Below are positions 49,192-58,328 of a stretch of 64,000 bases of DNA, in pieces. The notes beneath the pieces are model-generated. The model did not search any database and was not told the origin of the DNA. It was given only the letters and a program-made list of their open reading frames with translations. A program made the position numbers and the translations under genes. This DNA comes from WANQ01 sp964448055 (GTDB lineage: Archaea; Thermoproteota; Thermoprotei_A; Sulfolobales; WANQ01). The stretch lies in the NCBI GenBank assembly GCA_964448055.1, contig CAYUVB010000001.1, forward strand, positions 1-64,000. The letters run 5' to 3'. Numbering within the stretch: position 1 is the first letter of the stretch; each line of letters opens with the position of its first letter.

Positions 49192-50538
49192 CTACTCCCC
49201 TACCAATCCCTCTACTGTTTTCAAGAATTCTTCAAATGCTTCTAGGAATTCATTTGCGTCTTTTAATGTATGTGTTGATGCTAGTAGTAGGTGGCTAGTA
49301 TCTTCTGTTAGGAATACTATTCCTTTTAGCAGCATGTACTTGTGGAACACCTTATTTATCAATGGGTGTACCTTATTTTCATGAACTTCCCTTACATTCT
49401 TGGGCTTGTCTTTCATGAAATGTATCCCTATCATTGAGCCAGCACTGGTAATACTTACTGGTACTTTGGATCTCTGCCCTATGTCATCTAGTGCTGATGC
49501 CAGTTTACCACTAAGCCAATTTAAGTAATCATAGAATCCCGGCTTTTCTAGTATTTCTAATGTAGCATATCCAGCAATCATTGATACAGGATTGCCTGCA
49601 AAAGTGCCGCCATGGAAGCTTCTCTTTTCTTTAGGCGTCTTAGTGTAATCTAATGTCTCCATAATTTCTCTTGTAGAAGCAAATGCACCTATAGGGAATC
49701 CTCCACCAATGATTTTACCGAAGACCACTACGTCTGCTCTAATGCCATAGTACTCTTGTGCGCCTCCTAAACCCAATCTAAAACCTGTTATTACTTCATC
49801 GAATATTAAGAGTGAACCATATTCATCACATAGCTCTCTTACTCTTTCAATGAATTCTTGTTCAGCCGGTATAACGCCTGCAGCACCTTGTACTGGTTCC
49901 ATAATCACACCAGCTATGTCATTGCCGTGTTCACGGAATGTTTTCTCTAGCTCGTCTACATCGTTGAATTTAACAACGAGTGTATGTGCTACAGCTTCTT
50001 CGGGTAAGCCTGCAGATCCAAGCCATGTACCTGGCTTAACAGCTACATGTAGTTGATCATAACCTCCATGCCATCCTCCTTCGAATTTCACGATCTTTTT
50101 CCTTCCAGTATAGGCTCTTACAAGTCTTATGGCATACATGTTTGCCTCTGTTCCACTATTAGTAAAACGTATCATTTCTATGCTTGGTACATGTTTTATT
50201 ATCTTCTCTGCAAGTTTTAGTGCATACTCGTGTTCAAATCCCCAGTGACTACCTTTGTCTAGTTGCTCCTTAACCTTAGACATTACTTGTTCATTAGCAT
50301 GTCCTAGTATAAGTGCGCCATGACCCATCCAGTAATCTGTGTATTCGTTGCCATCAACATCACGTACCTTTGAACCCTTGGCTTCAATAACATAGAATGG
50401 ATAAGGCTCAAAGAATCGAATATGGTATGTAACGCCCATAGGGAGAAGGTTTCTAGCCTTACCGTATAGTTCTTGACTTTTTGGAGTCTTCTTCTTGTAT
50501 TCAGACAAGAGCTTACCGTATAGCTCCTCAAGACCCAA
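49192..50538 (-). CDS. class III aminotransferase, glutamate-1-semialdehyde aminomutase-like
   Basis: A 448-residue PLP enzyme. Key features are YTDYWMGHGALILGH, NSGTEANMYAIRL, IMEPVQGAAG, IFDEVITGFRLGLGG and the PLP Lys275 in VVFGKIIGGGFPIGAF, with GGTFAGNP near the phosphate site. By sequence it falls with glutamate-1-semialdehyde 2,1-aminomutase, but no tetrapyrrole genes are near. Next to a diaminopentanoate dehydrogenase-like gene and GGT, a role in amino-acid catabolism or a lysine/ornithine-type aminomutase is equally likely. Confidence 0.85.
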   Translation of the reverse strand: MGLEELYGKLLSEYKKKTPKSQELYGKARNLLPMGVTYHIRFFEPYPFYVIEAKGSKVRDVDGNEYTDYWMGHGALILGHANEQVMSKVKEQLDKGSHWGFEHEYALKLAEKIIKHVPSIEMIRFTNSGTEANMYAIRLVRAYTGRKKIVKFEGGWHGGYDQLHVAVKPGTWLGSAGLPEEAVAHTLVVKFNDVDELEKTFREHGNDIAGVIMEPVQGAAGVIPAEQEFIERVRELCDEYGSLLIFDEVITGFRLGLGGAQEYYGIRADVVVFGKIIGGGFPIGAFASTREIMETLDYTKTPKEKRSFHGGTFAGNPVSMIAGYATLEILEKPGFYDYLNWLSGKLASALDDIGQRSKVPVSITSAGSMIGIHFMKDKPKNVREVHENKVHPLINKVFHKYMLLKGIVFLTEDTSHLLLASTHTLKDANEFLEAFEEFLKTVEGLVGE

Positions 50539-50675
50539 GACTTAGACCTCGTGGAGTTTATTGGGATCAAGGTGTTCTGGGAGATAAGTAATGCCTAACC
50601 ACTAATATATGCTAATGAGTCATTACCATAAGGTTTTGATAGGCTACATACAATAATATTATACAAGGTGTAAGT

Positions 50676-51257
50676 GTGACTGCAAGGTCAATAGATCCTC
50701 TTGAGAAGATAAGGAAATGGCTTCGAAGCGAACCCGCTGAATCATCATGGCATCCCGCAGATCAAGGATGGAAAACTATTATAGATGTAGATGAGAGAAC
50801 AGGGTTAAGGGTATTAAAAGCTAGAAGTAATAAACTACCTTTCGAGCTTTCAGCCTTCATTCTCCCAAGCGGTAAATGTATACGCTTAACTGTTTCAAGT
50901 GGTGTTGAAACTGAAGGTATAGATAAGAGTTTAAGAGTTCTAATATATCGTGAACTACTTATACTTAATTCTATAGTGGAATTAGTTAAATATGTTATTA
51001 TTTCGCCTAAAGATACTCTTGCTGTAGCAGTAGATCTTGAAGTAAGCGCATTAGATGAAAACATATTTAGAGATAGCTTGCTTGCACTGTTTGCAGGCTT
51101 AATAGTTATGATAGAAAGATTAGGGTTAACTGAGCTATTAACTCCCACAGCTCGAGGTGCTTTAGCTAAAATTCATGAAAGTCTATTACGTGAGTACAGT
51201 ATACCGTCGCCATTAGACTTTATATCTAGAGTACATGTACCTAAAGTAACAAGTTGA
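50676..51257 (+). CDS. unknown protein
   Basis: A 193-residue soluble protein, GTG start. Residues 1-30 are charged (IDPLEKIRKWLRSEPAESSWHPADQG), then a strand-rich part (GLRVLKARSNKLPFELSAFILPSGKCIRLTVSSG) and a helical C-terminal half (LALFAGLIVMIERLGLTELLTP). The layout recalls type III secretion chaperone-like or YbjN-like folds, but no family can be supported. It is divergent from the aminotransferase and precedes the ABC genes by 90 bp. Confidence 0.4.
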   Translation: MTARSIDPLEKIRKWLRSEPAESSWHPADQGWKTIIDVDERTGLRVLKARSNKLPFELSAFILPSGKCIRLTVSSGVETEGIDKSLRVLIYRELLILNSIVELVKYVIISPKDTLAVAVDLEVSALDENIFRDSLLALFAGLIVMIERLGLTELLTPTARGALAKIHESLLREYSIPSPLDFISRVHVPKVTS

Positions 51258-51347
51258 ATAGAAGAGTATTTATTCTACTATTTAAAGTATTTAAAGCACA
51301 GTTAGCTAAGACAAGGAAATATTGGCTGTAGAGGCGCTGGCATAGCC

Positions 51348-52247
51348 TTGCCAATACTGGAGGCTCGAGGACTTGTAAAACGTTTTGGCAAAATCGTAGC
51401 GGTCGACAATTTGGATATAACCATAGGCAGAGGGGATATCATAGGTTTAATAGGCCCAAACGGTGCTGGTAAGACTACAACTATTAGATTATGTCTTGGA
51501 ATATTAAGAAGAGATAGAGGTATAGTTAAACTATTTGGATATGATCCATTCTATGAACCAAAATCTAGAGAGAGGGTAGGAGTAATATTTGAGAATCCTA
51601 GCTTTCCAGAGACAACTACAGTCGGGAAATTCTTATCGCACACTGCTAGGATTTACGGTGTAGGCATTGAAAGAGTAAGAGAAGTACTTAAGGTAACTGG
51701 TTTAGTAGAGAAACAATCTTCTTCCATAAAAACACTGAGTGCTGGGCAGAAACAAAGGCTTGCATTTGCTCATGCATTGATACACGAGCCTGAACTAATT
51801 ATAACAGATGAGCCTACAAATAATCTTGATCCTCTAGGTAGAAGTGAAGTATTAGACTTATTATCAAATTTAAATAAAGATTATGGTATAACCATACTTA
51901 TATCATCTCATGTTCTCCCAGAGCTTTCAAGAATAATTAACCGTATTGCACTGATAAATAGAGGTAAGATAGTATTTCGGGGAAGTCCATCCGAAATCGA
52001 GAATATGTTAAAGGAGAAAATTATTAGAATTAGGGTAAACGACATAGATAGGATGATTAAATTATTATCACAATATTTCGATAGGGTAGAGGTTAGAGGA
52101 GCAAGTGTCATAGTCTACACTGATAATCCTGGAGAAGTCTATCGTATTGTAGGAGAAATTATGATAAGGCATAGAGTAATGGTATATGGCGTTGAAAGTC
52201 TTGAGATACAACTAGAGGAACTCCTACGTAAAATTACTAGGAGTTGA
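51348..52247 (+). CDS. ABC transporter ATP-binding protein
   Basis: A 299-residue ATPase of the ABC-2 exporter type. Walker A is GPNGAGKTTT, Q loop VIFENPSF, signature LSAGQKQRL, Walker B LIITDEP, D loop NNLDPLGR and the H loop SSHV. A C-terminal extension (about 225-299) binds or regulates. The start is TTG 51348. The stop is next to the permease gene start, with AGGAG at its end acting as the permease ribosome binding site. Exported substrate is unknown. Confidence 0.93.
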   Translation: MPILEARGLVKRFGKIVAVDNLDITIGRGDIIGLIGPNGAGKTTTIRLCLGILRRDRGIVKLFGYDPFYEPKSRERVGVIFENPSFPETTTVGKFLSHTARIYGVGIERVREVLKVTGLVEKQSSSIKTLSAGQKQRLAFAHALIHEPELIITDEPTNNLDPLGRSEVLDLLSNLNKDYGITILISSHVLPELSRIINRIALINRGKIVFRGSPSEIENMLKEKIIRIRVNDIDRMIKLLSQYFDRVEVRGASVIVYTDNPGEVYRIVGEIMIRHRVMVYGVESLEIQLEELLRKITRS

Positions 52248-52252
52248 AGAAC

Positions 52253-52990
52253 ATGGGTAGAGCATTAGCATTTCTATCAATGGAATTAGAGGATATAACA
52301 CGTCCACCTATATATGATGCTTTATTAGTAGTATCTATGATTTTAGGAGGTCTCTATGCTTCTGTAATACCACGTATTAGTGCAATTAAACTCGCAATAG
52401 ATGTTACTAGCATACCCTTATTCATAGCAATAATATACCTTGCTATCAGAGGTTCAGCTGGTTTAGCATCTCTGGTATCAAATAATGTATTTCAATTATA
52501 TCTTACATATCCATTATCCAGAGGAATAATATTAATGGTGCTTCTCATAACACGTATACTATTACCATCAATTCTAATTGTAGGGGCTCCTTTACTTATA
52601 ACAAGTATAATAATGTTTGGTATAGTATCTGAGAAGCCTCTTGAAGTGTTAATTGTATTCACTGGTAGAATCATATACTTGTACTTCATAGGAGTAATAT
52701 TCATGTTAATAGCACTAGGTACGAAAAGAACAGCACTTGCAGGTGTATTATCCATCGTGTTTTACTTTGCATATACCTTCATAACAGGGATAATGACAAC
52801 ATTATCACTTGTACTAGAATTACAAGTGTTTAGATATATTGCTCTCTCATTAATGTTTTCAGATACATTAAATAACTACGTAATAGGATTGAATGTGCCT
52901 TATTGGACACTAATACCTATACCACTAGCATCAATCATTCTAACAATTCTACTATACATATACTTTACAAGGAGGTTCGAGCCAACATGA
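52253..52990 (+). CDS. ABC-2-type transporter permease
   Basis: A 245-residue membrane protein with six hydrophobic segments (roughly 20-40, 48-66, 90-112, 125-145, 160-185, 215-240). ATG 52253 lies nine bases after AGGAG (52239-52243) and is preferred over a TTG at 52244 that overlaps the ATPase stop. It would form the membrane part of an exporter with 51348-52247. Its stop (TGA 52988-52990) overlaps the next ATG (52987). Confidence 0.8.
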   Translation: MGRALAFLSMELEDITRPPIYDALLVVSMILGGLYASVIPRISAIKLAIDVTSIPLFIAIIYLAIRGSAGLASLVSNNVFQLYLTYPLSRGIILMVLLITRILLPSILIVGAPLLITSIIMFGIVSEKPLEVLIVFTGRIIYLYFIGVIFMLIALGTKRTALAGVLSIVFYFAYTFITGIMTTLSLVLELQVFRYIALSLMFSDTLNNYVIGLNVPYWTLIPIPLASIILTILLYIYFTRRFEPT

Positions 52991-53628
52991 TAAATATATT
53001 TAAAGAAATGTCATGGTTTCATAGAACATGTATTTGGATAGGCGTTGCATTGATAATACTTGTATTTCTAGGCACAAGTATTAGGGCAAGTCAAGCAACT
53101 AATATAGAATTATCACCTTTAAACATATTTAATAATGGTAGTATAATTATAGCAGCTACTGGAGGTGAAGGTCTACTAAGTGTAAAGATCCATGGAGGAA
53201 CATACGAGGTATACGAGTACTCCATTGAAGACGTTGATGCCACTAGGTTCATATTAAACATATCGATGGAGCAACCAATAGTTATCGAGGCTGACACGGA
53301 TGTATTCTCTGGTACAACAATAATAGCGGCATCATTCAACTACTACGTTAAGGATTTATTTGAGCAACTGGATAGTAAGGGAAAACATCTAGGATTAATA
53401 GAGCTGGGTCAAAACAAGGAATGGATATATAATAAACATGTGGTTCTAGGGAAATTATTAGCATTATACATAGAAATCTATAATAGGACAAATACTAATA
53501 TAGAGATAACATTTCATCCTATAATTTTAGGCATTACTGGACCCGAAGCAACGATAGCGTTAGGTGCGATATTAATACTGATTCCATTAACACATACTCT
53601 ATTTACTAAACGTGCAGCTAAGCAATGA
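52987..53628 (+). CDS. membrane-anchored partner protein of the ABC exporter
   Basis: A 213-residue protein with an N-terminal membrane segment (about 13-31, TCIWIGVALIILVFLG), an extracytoplasmic region of about 150 residues rich in beta strands with Asn-Xaa-Thr/Ser sites (for example NIS, NRT), and a C-terminal membrane segment (about 185-205) ending in a basic tail. The ATGA overlap with the permease shows operon membership. A possible substrate-contact or assembly subunit; no family is recognised. Confidence 0.5.
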   Translation: MINIFKEMSWFHRTCIWIGVALIILVFLGTSIRASQATNIELSPLNIFNNGSIIIAATGGEGLLSVKIHGGTYEVYEYSIEDVDATRFILNISMEQPIVIEADTDVFSGTTIIAASFNYYVKDLFEQLDSKGKHLGLIELGQNKEWIYNKHVVLGKLLALYIEIYNRTNTNIEITFHPIILGITGPEATIALGAILILIPLTHTLFTKRAAKQ

Positions 53629-53818
53629 GGTCATTAGACCCTCCATATTTCTATACTTGATGAAGTAGTGCAATATAATTAAGATAAAGTTGATAGAAAT
53701 AGTGTGAATACCATATCCAATACAATTCCAATACTATTCATGTATTATGTGTATTAGGGCTAGGTTTTATAGTTTAAACTTTAATCTAGTCACAATGTAT
53801 TGGGGGACTGACGGCTCT

Positions 53819-54514
53819 ATGGGTATTGAGCATAAGCGTAGAGTTGAAGCATATATATCGAATGTTGAGCAAGCCTTAGAGAACATCAAGGTAATTGACG
53901 AAAAAGCACGGCAAATAGTAGAGCTTGCCAGGAATTATCTAGATGACTCAAGATACTACCTTGAAAAAGGTGATGTTTTTACATCCTTAGCCTGTATCGC
54001 TTATGCTGAAGGATTACTTGACACTCTTGCTAGGTTGGGACTAGTAGAATTGTCTTGGAAACCATTGAGTAGTTTGATGAGTAGACCTAGAGTCCTAGTA
54101 GCAGGTACTTTTGAAATAATCCATCCAGGACACATAGAGTTATTACATAAAGCTTGGGAAAAAGGCAGAGTGTATGTAATTGTTTCACGAGACGTTAATG
54201 CAGAGAAGTTTAAGAAAAGGAAAATAATTATACCGGAGGATCAAAGACTTAATGTTGTTTCAGCAATAAAGTATGTACATAAAGCTATTCTAGGCGATGA
54301 GAATGATATACTTAAGCCTTTAGAGGTGATTAAGCCAGACATAATTCTCTTAGGACCGGATCAAGGGGTTAATGAAGACTGGCTTAAACAAGAATTACGT
54401 AAACGTGGAATAAATGCTAAAGTTGAAAGACTTGAAAGCAAAGTAGAGTGTCCATTATGTAGTACTAGTAAGATCATTGAGAAAATAGCTAATATGAAGT
54501 GTAGGGAAAACTAG
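53819..54514 (+). CDS. ribL: DUF357-FAD synthase (RibL-like) fusion
   Basis: A 231-residue protein from ATG 53819; an ATG at 53795 would fit a leaderless transcript from TTTATAGTTTAAA near 53766 and add eight residues. N-terminal DUF357-type helices (1-90) are fused to a cytidylyltransferase domain: VAGTFEIIHPGHIELLHKAW (HxGH nucleotide motif), VIVSRDVNAEKFKKR and ILLGPDQG. The C-terminal CPLCSTSKII resembles the Cys-containing tail of archaeal FAD synthase RibL. It would adenylate FMN to FAD (CTP-using variants exist). The fusion is known in some archaea. Confidence 0.82.
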   Translation: MGIEHKRRVEAYISNVEQALENIKVIDEKARQIVELARNYLDDSRYYLEKGDVFTSLACIAYAEGLLDTLARLGLVELSWKPLSSLMSRPRVLVAGTFEIIHPGHIELLHKAWEKGRVYVIVSRDVNAEKFKKRKIIIPEDQRLNVVSAIKYVHKAILGDENDILKPLEVIKPDIILLGPDQGVNEDWLKQELRKRGINAKVERLESKVECPLCSTSKIIEKIANMKCREN

Positions 54515-55458
54515 CTTTCACCTATCAAGTCTCCTAGTATAAGTGGGATTACTATCGTTGCATCACCATAAACTACAACATGCTTACTAGTAGGTTTCAA
54601 TTTTCCCCAACTAATAGCTTCTCTAGGATGAGCACCACTTAAACTACCATCATATTCTACAGCTGTTGTTATGTAGACTACATAGTCTAGTCCATCCATG
54701 AATTGGCTCCACCATATTACATGATGTTTACTAATACCACCGCCTACTATTAATGCAGTACTTTTACCCTTATTCGTAAAGACTATTTCGGCGAGCCTAG
54801 ACATATCCTTGAAGTAATCTATCTTGAATCTATGAAGCTGGCTGTAAGTGAACAAGGCTGTACCAAAAGCACCATCAGGCCATCCTGGGACAAATACCGG
54901 TACTTTCTTCTCGTATGCGGCTCTAAGTATAGAGTTTTCATCATCTATTCTTGCCCCTATCTCCCATAATAACTCGTAAACACTCCATTCTTCTCTCTTT
55001 TGTGTAACTTCATCCAGTATTTGGTGAACAGCTTTTTCGATTGTAGGACCATAGCTTTCTACAGGTACGTAAATATTCCCTAGTCTATGTATGTCTAATT
55101 TTCTTAAGAAACCATCATCGGCTTCAAAGAACCCCTTATAGTACTTCGCCTTAAACCCTCTAGCAATATCATGGTCTATTGCGCCACATGTTGTGACAAC
55201 GACATTAAATAACCCTTTACGTATAGCTTGTGCAAAAATCCCTCGAAGACCAGTTGCAATAAGATTTCCAGTAAATGAAATAAATCTTACATTGCTTTCC
55301 TTTAATCCTTCACTTAATATGTTTATAGCTCTTACAATATGATTGGCCATGAACCCATGAATATTACTGTATATTTTAATTAATTCCTTCAATGTTATAT
55401 TGCTATATACTTTTACATCCTTAACCGGCTCTTTTAATAATTCCTCCCTACTTCTCAA
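54511..55458 (-). CDS. dys: deoxyhypusine synthase
   Basis: A 315-residue enzyme that transfers the aminobutyl group of spermidine to a lysine of aIF5A. Landmarks are FTGNLIATGLRGIF, TTCGAIDHDIARGF, the NAD-binding VPGWPDGAFGT and GGGISKHHVIWW, and the active-site Lys286 in EAISWGKL. The length matches archaeal DHS. It is convergent with the FAD synthase gene, overlapping by 4 nt, and divergent from sufC across 57 bp. Confidence 0.95.
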   Translation of the reverse strand: MRSREELLKEPVKDVKVYSNITLKELIKIYSNIHGFMANHIVRAINILSEGLKESNVRFISFTGNLIATGLRGIFAQAIRKGLFNVVVTTCGAIDHDIARGFKAKYYKGFFEADDGFLRKLDIHRLGNIYVPVESYGPTIEKAVHQILDEVTQKREEWSVYELLWEIGARIDDENSILRAAYEKKVPVFVPGWPDGAFGTALFTYSQLHRFKIDYFKDMSRLAEIVFTNKGKSTALIVGGGISKHHVIWWSQFMDGLDYVVYITTAVEYDGSLSGAHPREAISWGKLKPTSKHVVVYGDATIVIPLILGDLIGES

Positions 55459-55515
55459 GTCTAGTTATCACCCATGATGGAATGATGTGTTAGGGTTTAT
55501 TAGACTGTCTTAGTA

Positions 55516-56286
55516 ATGAGTAGTGATGAGGCGTCTTTAACGGTGTTATTGCTGGAGGTTAAGGGTTTAGAAGTAGAGGTATCCGGTAGAAGGGTTCTAA
55601 AGGGGGTCAACTTAAGGGTAGGTGAAGGAGAAGTACATGTTATAATGGGACCTAATGCTACTGGTAAATCAACATTACTCGCTAGCATAATGGGCCTTAG
55701 GAAGTACCGTGTAGTTAATGGTAAAATATTATTCATGGGTAAAGATATAACTGATAAACCATCTTATGAGAGAGCTAAGATGGGTATAGCGTTAGGTCAC
55801 CAAATACCACCAAGTGTTAAAGGGTTAAGGGTTAAAGATATTGTTTCAGCTATGTTATCTAAATATCATTGTAGTGACGAGACATTACTTGCCAAGATTC
55901 TCTCAGTAGACTATTTAATGGACAGATACTTGTTTGTAGGATTTAGTGGTGGTGAGAGGAAGAGACTTGAATTATATCTAACTCTGCTACAAAAACCTAG
56001 ATTAGCAATGTTAGATGAACCTGATAGTGGTGTAGATGTTGATAGCATTGATAAGATAGTTTCAGCTATAAAGATACTATCTGATAAAGGGGCATCTGTA
56101 CTTTTAGTTACACATACTGGTCATATTCTATCAAAACTTATGCAAAAACATAGGATAGATGTTGCACACTTAATGATTGATGGAAAAATAGTTTTCTCAG
56201 GTATACCTGATGAAGTTATAGCAATGGTATTTAAGTATGGATATCGTAAAGCAGTAGAGAAATTAGTAGGAGGCGTTATTCAATGA
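55516..56286 (+). CDS. sufC: FeS assembly ATPase SufC
   Basis: A 256-residue ABC ATPase of the SUF system. Walker A MGPNATGKST, the SufC-type GHQIPPSVKGLRV, signature FSGGERKR, Walker B LAMLDEPDSGVDVD and a HTGH switch. It partners SufB to assemble Fe-S clusters, which are needed by the Cys-rich radical SAM protein nearby. ATG 55516. Its end overlaps the sufB start by 4 nt. No SufS, SufE or SufU gene is next to it. Confidence 0.96.
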   Translation: MSSDEASLTVLLLEVKGLEVEVSGRRVLKGVNLRVGEGEVHVIMGPNATGKSTLLASIMGLRKYRVVNGKILFMGKDITDKPSYERAKMGIALGHQIPPSVKGLRVKDIVSAMLSKYHCSDETLLAKILSVDYLMDRYLFVGFSGGERKRLELYLTLLQKPRLAMLDEPDSGVDVDSIDKIVSAIKILSDKGASVLLVTHTGHILSKLMQKHRIDVAHLMIDGKIVFSGIPDEVIAMVFKYGYRKAVEKLVGGVIQ

Positions 56287-57503
56287 GTCTTAAAGAAAAG
56301 GCTATAAAAGCATTATCTAAGAAGGCTAAGTATGGCCCCGATATAAGCTTAGAGGATTATATAATTGAGATGCATGAACCAAGTGTTTCTGAGGAGGAAG
56401 TACTTGAGAAGATAAGAGAGCCTGCCAGTAGACTTGGTATGAGCAATAAAGAATTAAGCCAAGCTAGTTATATACAAGTCAACGAGTTAATTCTCCATCG
56501 TGCATTAATAGAAGGACTTAGAAAACAAGGAGTAATAGTGATGAGCACAGGTGAAGCACTAAGAAAGATACCATGGGTTAAAGAATATTATTGGAAGAAT
56601 GTTGATGTATCACAGGATAAGTATACTGCTGCAGTAGAACTATATGGTAAGAGGCAAGGCTACTTCATATATGTTCCACCAGGAGTCAAGGTAAAATATC
56701 CCATATACACTTGTCTCCTAATAACAGATAATAGACAAGCACAATTAGTCCATAACATAGTGATAGTTGATGAAGGAGCTGAACTGAATTTAGTAACAGG
56801 CTGTGCTACTGGACATAGGGTTAAGACAGCACTACATATAGGTGTATCAGAGTTCTATGTCAAGAAGAATGCTAAACTATCATTTGCTATGATACATGCC
56901 TGGGGCAGCGGTATTCACGTTAGACCTAGAACTAGTGTAAGGGTCTGGGAGGGAGGAGAATATATTAGCTATTACTTGATATACAGTGATGTAGCTAGTA
57001 TTCAACAGTATCCATCAGTAAGATTAAGTCGTAAAGCAAAACTTCATACAGCCTCAATTATAGTTGGCTCAGGTAACTCCATATACGATGTAGGCTCAGA
57101 AGCAGTACTTGAAGATGAGGAAGCCAGTGCTGAAATAATCTCAAGAGTTGTCGCTAAAGATGAAGCATGGGTTGCAGCTAGAGCACATATAATGGCGTAC
57201 CATGGTGCTACGCGTGGTCACATAGAGTGCTTAGGGCTGCCATTATCAAGTAAGGCAACCATTAAGGCTTTACCGGAACTAGAAACCCATGTTGAAGGAG
57301 CAGAACTTACACATGAAGCAGCTATAGGCAAGATAGCTGAGGAGGAAATAGAGTACTTGATGTCACGTGGATTCACAGAGGATGAAGCACGTGCATTAAT
57401 ACTACGTGGATTCCTAAGGGTAGACATGCCTGGTCTACCACTCACTATACGCAAGACGATAGACCATGTAGCTCGTATGCTTGCTGAAAGAGCTACTGGT
57501 TAA
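56283..57503 (+). CDS. sufB: FeS assembly scaffold SufB
   Basis: A 406-residue member of the SufB/SufD family with an N-terminal helical part and a parallel beta-helix core. Landmarks are FIYVPPGVKVKYPIYT, ELNLVTGCATGH, the RTSVRVWEGGEY strand, HTASIIVGSG and AEEEIEYLMSRGFTEDEARALILRGF. Only one SufB/D homologue is present, as in many archaea where SufB2C2 is the scaffold. Cys in GCATGH and the conserved Glu/His are candidate cluster ligands. Translationally coupled to sufC. Confidence 0.95.
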   Translation: MSLKEKAIKALSKKAKYGPDISLEDYIIEMHEPSVSEEEVLEKIREPASRLGMSNKELSQASYIQVNELILHRALIEGLRKQGVIVMSTGEALRKIPWVKEYYWKNVDVSQDKYTAAVELYGKRQGYFIYVPPGVKVKYPIYTCLLITDNRQAQLVHNIVIVDEGAELNLVTGCATGHRVKTALHIGVSEFYVKKNAKLSFAMIHAWGSGIHVRPRTSVRVWEGGEYISYYLIYSDVASIQQYPSVRLSRKAKLHTASIIVGSGNSIYDVGSEAVLEDEEASAEIISRVVAKDEAWVAARAHIMAYHGATRGHIECLGLPLSSKATIKALPELETHVEGAELTHEAAIGKIAEEEIEYLMSRGFTEDEARALILRGFLRVDMPGLPLTIRKTIDHVARMLAERATG

Positions 57504-57506
57504 ATC

Positions 57507-58058
57507 TTAACCAAAAACTATCTTTGACAGAAGCAATGCGGATGCAGTAATACAGCGATAACCTCTATCCCTTAGATCATCACCTAACTTTGGCTCAGGT
57601 ACACCACTTGCTTCAGCAAATCTTCTAAACGCTGTGCAGACGTCTTCTACGCCAACATTATCTATGTAGCCTTCATCGAATTCCTCCTTATAGATGAGTA
57701 TTTTGCCTAATATCTCAAATAATTCGTCTTCACCCAATGATTCAATGATGGCTCCTTTATCTTTAGGTTTTATCTCTTCGTGCCATTTAATTAGATCAGG
57801 ATAGTAGGGTAGCGGATGTAGTAGGTATATGTACTTGTTGACAAGGTTTTCTAGTAATAATCTTACATCGCCTACATCTTCTCCTAGTCCTTCAAGTACG
57901 CTCACTACGGAGAATGTGTATACTATGTCCTCTAATAGGCTTGTATCCCATTCCCTCTCATACTCTTTAGCTAATTCTACACTTGGTGATGTTATTTGAC
58001 TTGAAGGTTGGATTTCACTAATAGCCGTGTTAATCATGTATATGTCTGAAGCATTCAC
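57507..58058 (-). CDS. unknown crenarchaeal helical protein
   Basis: A 183-residue, strongly acidic, mostly helical protein. It starts MNASDIYMINTAISEI, has EREWDTSLLEDIVYTFSVVSVLEGLG, YYPDLIKWHEEIKPKDKG and a Cys-containing C-terminal part (VCTAFRRF, YRCITASALLL). Repetitive Leu patterns suggest a helical bundle. It is convergent with sufB (3 nt apart). No family is recognised. Confidence 0.5.
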   Translation of the reverse strand: MNASDIYMINTAISEIQPSSQITSPSVELAKEYEREWDTSLLEDIVYTFSVVSVLEGLGEDVGDVRLLLENLVNKYIYLLHPLPYYPDLIKWHEEIKPKDKGAIIESLGEDELFEILGKILIYKEEFDEGYIDNVGVEDVCTAFRRFAEASGVPEPKLGDDLRDRGYRCITASALLLSKIVFG

Positions 58059-58156
58059 GCTTGCTCCACCACCGCATAAGACCTAGAGACCATGTAACGG
58101 TATAAATACTGGGCGCCCAATAATACTGTGGTAATCCTTTAATCATAGATGTAGAA

Positions 58157-58268
58157 TACTACTTCGTAGTAAACGAGGTTGTAAATGTTCAGAAGGGGCG
58201 GACTATTCGTCATCGCTCTACGTCTTCTCGGCTATATCGCTGGCGTAGTCATCATTCTCAGATAGTCC
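58157..58268. ncRNA. candidate structured RNA region with two hairpins
   Basis: TACTAC (58157-58162) pairs with GTAGTA (58166-58171) around a 3-nt loop. Then GGACTAT (58200-58206) pairs exactly with ATAGTCC (58262-58268), and inside it CTACG (58218-58222) with CGTAG (58244-58248). The minus strand has CTGAGAATGATGA near 58251-58263, the D'-spacer-C' order of archaeal C/D guide RNAs, and GCGATGA near 58209-58215. The expected outer C and D boxes were not found. The region is GC-rich compared with its flanks and codes for nothing evident. Confidence 0.4.
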
Positions 58269-58328
58269 TAGATGGATATAGTCTTATAGCCCTATCTATT
58301 TATCGCTGATACACTAGAGGTTAACTAG

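Noticed and set aside
50229..50250. Sequence GTTCAAATCCCC resembling a tRNA T arm
   Set aside because: It lies inside the aminotransferase coding frame and has no matching acceptor or anticodon arm.
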